In this document: in pieces, positions 61,026 to 64,000 of the stretch
Layout: each line of letters opens with the position of its first letter
Position numbering within the stretch: the stretch's first letter is position 1
Source: Actinotalea subterranea
GTDB lineage: Bacteria > Actinomycetota > Actinomycetes > Actinomycetales > Cellulomonadaceae
Direction: 5' to 3'
Length of the DNA: 64,000 nucleotides
Assembly (NCBI RefSeq): GCF_008364845.1
Contig: NZ_VTTP01000003.1
Coordinates: forward strand, 372,001 to 436,000
The notes under the pieces: model-generated
Database searches by the model: none
Told to the model about the DNA's origin: nothing
What the model saw: the letters and a program-made list of their open reading frames with translations, nothing else
Program-made: the position numbers and the translations under genes

Positions 61026-63629
61026 CTACAGCTCACCCGTGCGTTGGAGCATCCGCATCGACACCCAGCCGAAGGGCACGCGGGCCCAGAACGTGAGCGA
61101 GCGGAAGAGCACCACGACCGACGTCGCGATGCCCGCCGGCACGCCACCGGCGCCCGAGAGCCCCGCGATGAGCGCGAGCTCGACGGACCCGAGGCCGCCC
61201 GGCATGGGCACGACGGCCCCGGCCGCGTTGCCGATGAGGTAGATGATCGCGAGGTCGATGAGGGACAGCGGCCGACCGAACGCGGCGAGGCTCGCCTGGA
61301 ACGCGCCGAGGTACCCGAGCGTCATGAGCAGGTTGCCGCCCGCCGCGACGGCGAACCGGCGCGGCTGGCTGAGCATCTGCACGAGGCGCGGCCACGTCTG
61401 GCGCCACAGGGGGAGCGTCTTGGAGCCGACCCACTGCCGCACGGGCGGCACGAGCATCGCGGCGCCGATGGTGATGGCGGCGATCGCGATCGCGACGAGC
61501 ACCGCCGTCGACGGCATCTGCATGGGCTTGCCGCTCGCGAGCGAGAGCACGAGGAGCAGCAGGAGCGTGGTGATGAACTGCGACACCTGGACGAGGCCGA
61601 CCGACGCGACGGCGAGCGTGCTGCTCACGCCGCGCCTGGTGAGCATGCGCAGGTTGAGCGCCGCGGGCCCGACGCCCGCCGGCGCGGCGAGCGCGACGAA
61701 CGCCGCAGCGCACTGGACGAGCGTCGCGCGCCACAGCGGGAGCTTGACGGGTGAGAACGCCACGAGCGCGAGGGCGGACCCGAGGAACGTGACCATGCCG
61801 AGCGCGAAGGCGACGAGCGCCCACCCGAACTGCGCCTCGGAGAGGGCCGTGCGGATGTCGTCGATGTTGAGCGTCGTGAGGATCGCGACGGTCGCGCCGA
61901 TGGCGAGCGCGACCGTGAGGACGGTCCGCGCACCGAAGCGCACGAGGCGCTCGGGCTCGACGTCGGCCTCGGGGAGGCGGGCGAGGAGCGCCTCACGGAC
62001 CTCGGCGAGCACGCCGCTGTGCTGACGCGCCTGGTCGCGTGTGGCCCGGGGCATCGCGATGGTCTGCAGGAGCGGCCCGATGTTCGCGAGCTCGGTGTCC
62101 GAGAGCACGCGGGCCGCGGACTCGACGGCCCGCTCGGCGCCGACGTGCAGGGCGAGCACGGCGAGCAGCTGGCTGACGTCCATGCGGCGCGCGAGCTCGG
62201 AGGACGCGACGTCGCCCTGCTCCCAGCCGGTGAGCAGCGCGACCGGCCCGGTGGTGCGGGGTGCGCCGGTGGCCGCGTCGTCGGGCTGCGCCGCGTCGTC
62301 GACGTGGAGGCTGCTGTCCGTGCGGAGCGCGCCCTCGGCGGCGTCGGCGCTCGCGGTCGGCTCGAGGTCGATGAGCACGACGTCGGACGTGAGGGCGCGG
62401 TGCGCGAGGCCCGCCTGGTGGGCGATCCGCAGCTGCTCCCAGACGGCGTCGAGCACCTCGTCGGTGACCTGCTCCGCGGGGACGTCACGCAGGGGGACGG
62501 CGCCGTGGGCGTGCTGCTGGACGAGGATCATCGAGTCCTCGGCCTCGGCGAGGGCGAGGAGCCGGGGCGTGCGCACCCCGGCGGACCATGCGGCGTACGC
62601 GAGGAGCGCCGCGCGCTCGGCCGCCTGGCGCAGCGAGACGACGCCGCGCCCGTCGATCCCGCGCAGGCGCAGGGAACGCCAGAACCGGGCGAGCGTGCCG
62701 ACGACCTGCCGGTCGCCGTCGAGCACGACGACGTCGAGCCGCTCGCCCTCGGTCGTGGTCATCGCGTAGACGCGGTTGTCGCCGTAGCGGGTGATCGCGA
62801 CGGCGGCGAGGTCCATGGCGAGCGCCTCGTCGCCCTGGGGGTGGTCGGCGGCGACGTCGCGGACGCGGACGAGGCGTGCCGGGGCGAACCCGGTGCGGCG
62901 GATGCCGTCGACGAGCGCGGAGCCGTAGGCGCGCTCGCTCTGGACGCCGGAGACGTACCGCACGGCCTGCCCGACGAGGCGGCCGAGCAGCACGGTCATG
63001 AGGGCGCCCGGGAGGGTGATGAGGCCGGTGATGAGCGCGACGCCGAGGCCCAGCCACAGGAGGTTCCACGACCAGCCGAGCGTGCGGCGGCGGCCGCGGC
63101 TGCCGGCGACGGTGAGGAGCGCCGCGGTGCCGGTGAGCAGCGCGGGGATGGTGACGAGCGACTCGCCGCGGCTGCGGTTCCACACGGTGAACGGCAGGCG
63201 CAGCTCGGGTACCGCGAGCTCGGTGAGGAGCCAGGCGGTCAGGAGCGCGACGAGGACCGCGACGACGGCGGCCGCGGCGGCCTCGACGGCGTGCCGCATC
63301 AGGCGGCGCCAGACGAGCTCGGACAGCACGGCGACCGGGGCGATGAACGTGATGATGCCCTCGAGGACCGCGGCGGGGATGAACACGATGCGCTGGACGA
63401 CGGTCTCGAAGCGCTCGACGTCCTCGGTCACGCCCGTGGTGGTCCCCTGGGCGTACACGGCGAGCGCGAGGACGGCGGCGATGCCGAGCGCGGAGAGCAC
63501 GACGCCGAGGAGGTCGGCGGGGTGGTGCACGCGGACCGCGGGCGTGTCCACGATCCGCACGCCGTGCTCGGTGTGGGGGCTGCCTCGTCGGCCGAGGCCG
63601 GACAGGCCTTGGCGGGGCAGGCTGGACAT
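61026..63629 (-). CDS. LPG-synthase-type membrane protein with an embedded kinase-like domain
   Basis: The 867-residue protein from ATG 63629 has N-terminal helices (to ~residue 225), a cytoplasmic region (~235-520) resembling ABC1/RIO-type kinase folds, and a C-terminal eight-helix flippase domain of the LPG synthase TM (MprF/UPF0104) family, with the signature PMPGGLGSVELALIAG near residue 800. In the kinase-like part the catalytic loop reads HRALTSDVVLIDLEP, with Ala where the catalytic Asp is expected. Members of the TM family move lipid-linked substrates; the substrate here is unknown. A TAGACT -10 lies 7 nt upstream. Confidence 0.85.
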   Translation of the reverse strand: MSSLPRQGLSGLGRRGSPHTEHGVRIVDTPAVRVHHPADLLGVVLSALGIAAVLALAVYAQGTTTGVTEDVERFETVVQRIVFIPAAVLEGIITFIAPVAVLSELVWRRLMRHAVEAAAAAVVAVLVALLTAWLLTELAVPELRLPFTVWNRSRGESLVTIPALLTGTAALLTVAGSRGRRRTLGWSWNLLWLGLGVALITGLITLPGALMTVLLGRLVGQAVRYVSGVQSERAYGSALVDGIRRTGFAPARLVRVRDVAADHPQGDEALAMDLAAVAITRYGDNRVYAMTTTEGERLDVVVLDGDRQVVGTLARFWRSLRLRGIDGRGVVSLRQAAERAALLAYAAWSAGVRTPRLLALAEAEDSMILVQQHAHGAVPLRDVPAEQVTDEVLDAVWEQLRIAHQAGLAHRALTSDVVLIDLEPTASADAAEGALRTDSSLHVDDAAQPDDAATGAPRTTGPVALLTGWEQGDVASSELARRMDVSQLLAVLALHVGAERAVESAARVLSDTELANIGPLLQTIAMPRATRDQARQHSGVLAEVREALLARLPEADVEPERLVRFGARTVLTVALAIGATVAILTTLNIDDIRTALSEAQFGWALVAFALGMVTFLGSALALVAFSPVKLPLWRATLVQCAAAFVALAAPAGVGPAALNLRMLTRRGVSSTLAVASVGLVQVSQFITTLLLLLVLSLASGKPMQMPSTAVLVAIAIAAITIGAAMLVPPVRQWVGSKTLPLWRQTWPRLVQMLSQPRRFAVAAGGNLLMTLGYLGAFQASLAAFGRPLSLIDLAIIYLIGNAAGAVVPMPGGLGSVELALIAGLSGAGGVPAGIATSVVVLFRSLTFWARVPFGWVSMRMLQRTGEL

Positions 63630-63636
63630 GGTCGCG

Positions 63637-63642
63637 AGTCTA
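63637..63642 (-). promoter_or_regulatory. -10 element of a probable leaderless transcript
   Basis: TAGACT on the minus strand ends 7 nt before ATG 63629. Confidence 0.5.
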
Positions 63643-63734
63643 GGGCGGTGGGCCCGCCCGCCCGGGATGGTTTGTCCGCGTGTACCGGTCCGTCCGGGGG
63701 AATCCGGCCGTCGGCGTTCGTGGGCCGCGGTTCT

Positions 63735-63758
63735 CACACCGGCTCCCCCGCCGGTGTG
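63735..63758. repeat. inverted repeat in the divergent spacer
   Basis: CACACCGGC and GCCGGTGTG form 9-bp perfect arms around a 6-nt loop, about 105 bp upstream of ATG 63863 and 106 bp upstream of ATG 63629 on the other strand. It may be an operator shared by the divergent genes. Confidence 0.5.
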
Positions 63759-63862
63759 CGGGAAAGGTTGCGCGCGCGTAATCACACGGCACCCGCCGTC
63801 GAAACACCGGGTTCCTAGCGTCGACCTCCACGGCCCGTCCGGGTCGCGGCGGGAGGCCAGCC

Positions 63863-64000
63863 ATGGGTGACGACCTGATCGACGGCGTGACAGAGCCGAA
63901 ACACACGGAGACCACCGGGGAAACCCGCGCTGCCTACCGTCGTGACCCCGAGGTCGATCCGGTGCCCGCTCCGGGCACCGGCGCCCTCGGCGCCCGGCAG
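63863..64000 (+). CDS. unidentified protein, N-terminus only (cut by right edge)
   Basis: ATG 63863, with GGGAGG 6 nt upstream, opens 46 codons that run off the window. The visible part is hydrophilic and Glu/Thr/Pro-rich (MGDDLIDGVTEPKHTETTG), looking like a disordered N-terminal leader. The product cannot be named from this fragment. Confidence 0.6.
   Translation, partial: MGDDLIDGVTEPKHTETTGETRAAYRRDPEVDPVPAPGTGALGARQ

Overview
The window is a very GC-rich (by eye above 70%) actinobacterial chromosome segment carrying the replication origin. Gene content and order (gyrA, gyrB, dciA, recF, gnd, dnaN, oriC, dnaA, rpmH, rnpA, yidD, yidC, jag, rsmG, parA, parB, trxA, trxB, murJ, and further on ino1, a class A PBP, rpsF-ssb-rpsR-rplI and dnaB) follow the conserved origin neighbourhood of Actinobacteria. 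Composition, an MurJ-pseudokinase fusion, DUF6049, DLW-39, DUF3566 and a ClpP pair with a PopR/ClgR-type regulator suggest a Micrococcales member, plausibly Cellulomonas-like. The genus is inference.

Layout. 1-10.7 kb (minus strand): a partial DUF1772 gene, tRNA-Ala, DLW-39, tRNA-Ile, DUF3566, gyrA, gyrB, dciA, recF, gnd, dnaN. 10.7-11.3 kb: oriC with about ten DnaA-box-like sites. 11.3-12.9 kb: dnaA (minus). 13.4-20.2 kb (plus): rpmH, rnpA, yidD, yidC, jag, rsmG, parA, parB, with six parS sites at 16.27-20.48 kb. 20.6-30.3 kb (minus): an aminotransferase, the trxB-trxA operon under a SigR/SigH-like promoter, and a translationally coupled NUDIX / DUF6049 / MurJ-pseudokinase operon. 30.4-32.4 kb (plus): the CCA-adding enzyme and a pyrimidine-dimer glycosylase. 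An MFS gene (minus) follows.

33.8-37.5 kb is accessory. It holds a WXG100-like protein, a T7SS-signal protein with a repetitive C-terminus, a LpqN/Mog1-like protein, a tail-anchored membrane protein and a DUF4333 lipoprotein, with no ESX core gene nearby. 37.8-47.6 kb: ino1 with its PadR regulator, a class A PBP with PASTA domains, rpsF-ssb-rpsR-rplI, a MATE transporter, and dnaB, whose Walker A region has strikingly foreign codon use. 47.8-64 kb is mostly accessory: a P-loop kinase, an immunity-like protein, a VOC protein, two clpP genes with PopR-type operators, a methyltransferase, the PopR/ClgR-like regulator, a NarL-type two-component system, a GAP-family protein, a luciferase-like oxidoreductase, an ABC exporter pair, a hydrolase, a large LPG-synthase-type flippase with an embedded kinase-like domain, and a gene cut by the right edge.

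Themes. Replication initiation, segregation, membrane insertion and peptidoglycan-precursor flipping are packed around the origin. Many genes are coupled by ATGA/GTGA overlaps. Eight monocistronic-looking genes show a -10-like TANNNT ending 6-7 nt before the start codon, the pattern of leaderless transcripts. All functional calls come from reading the sequence; no search was run.
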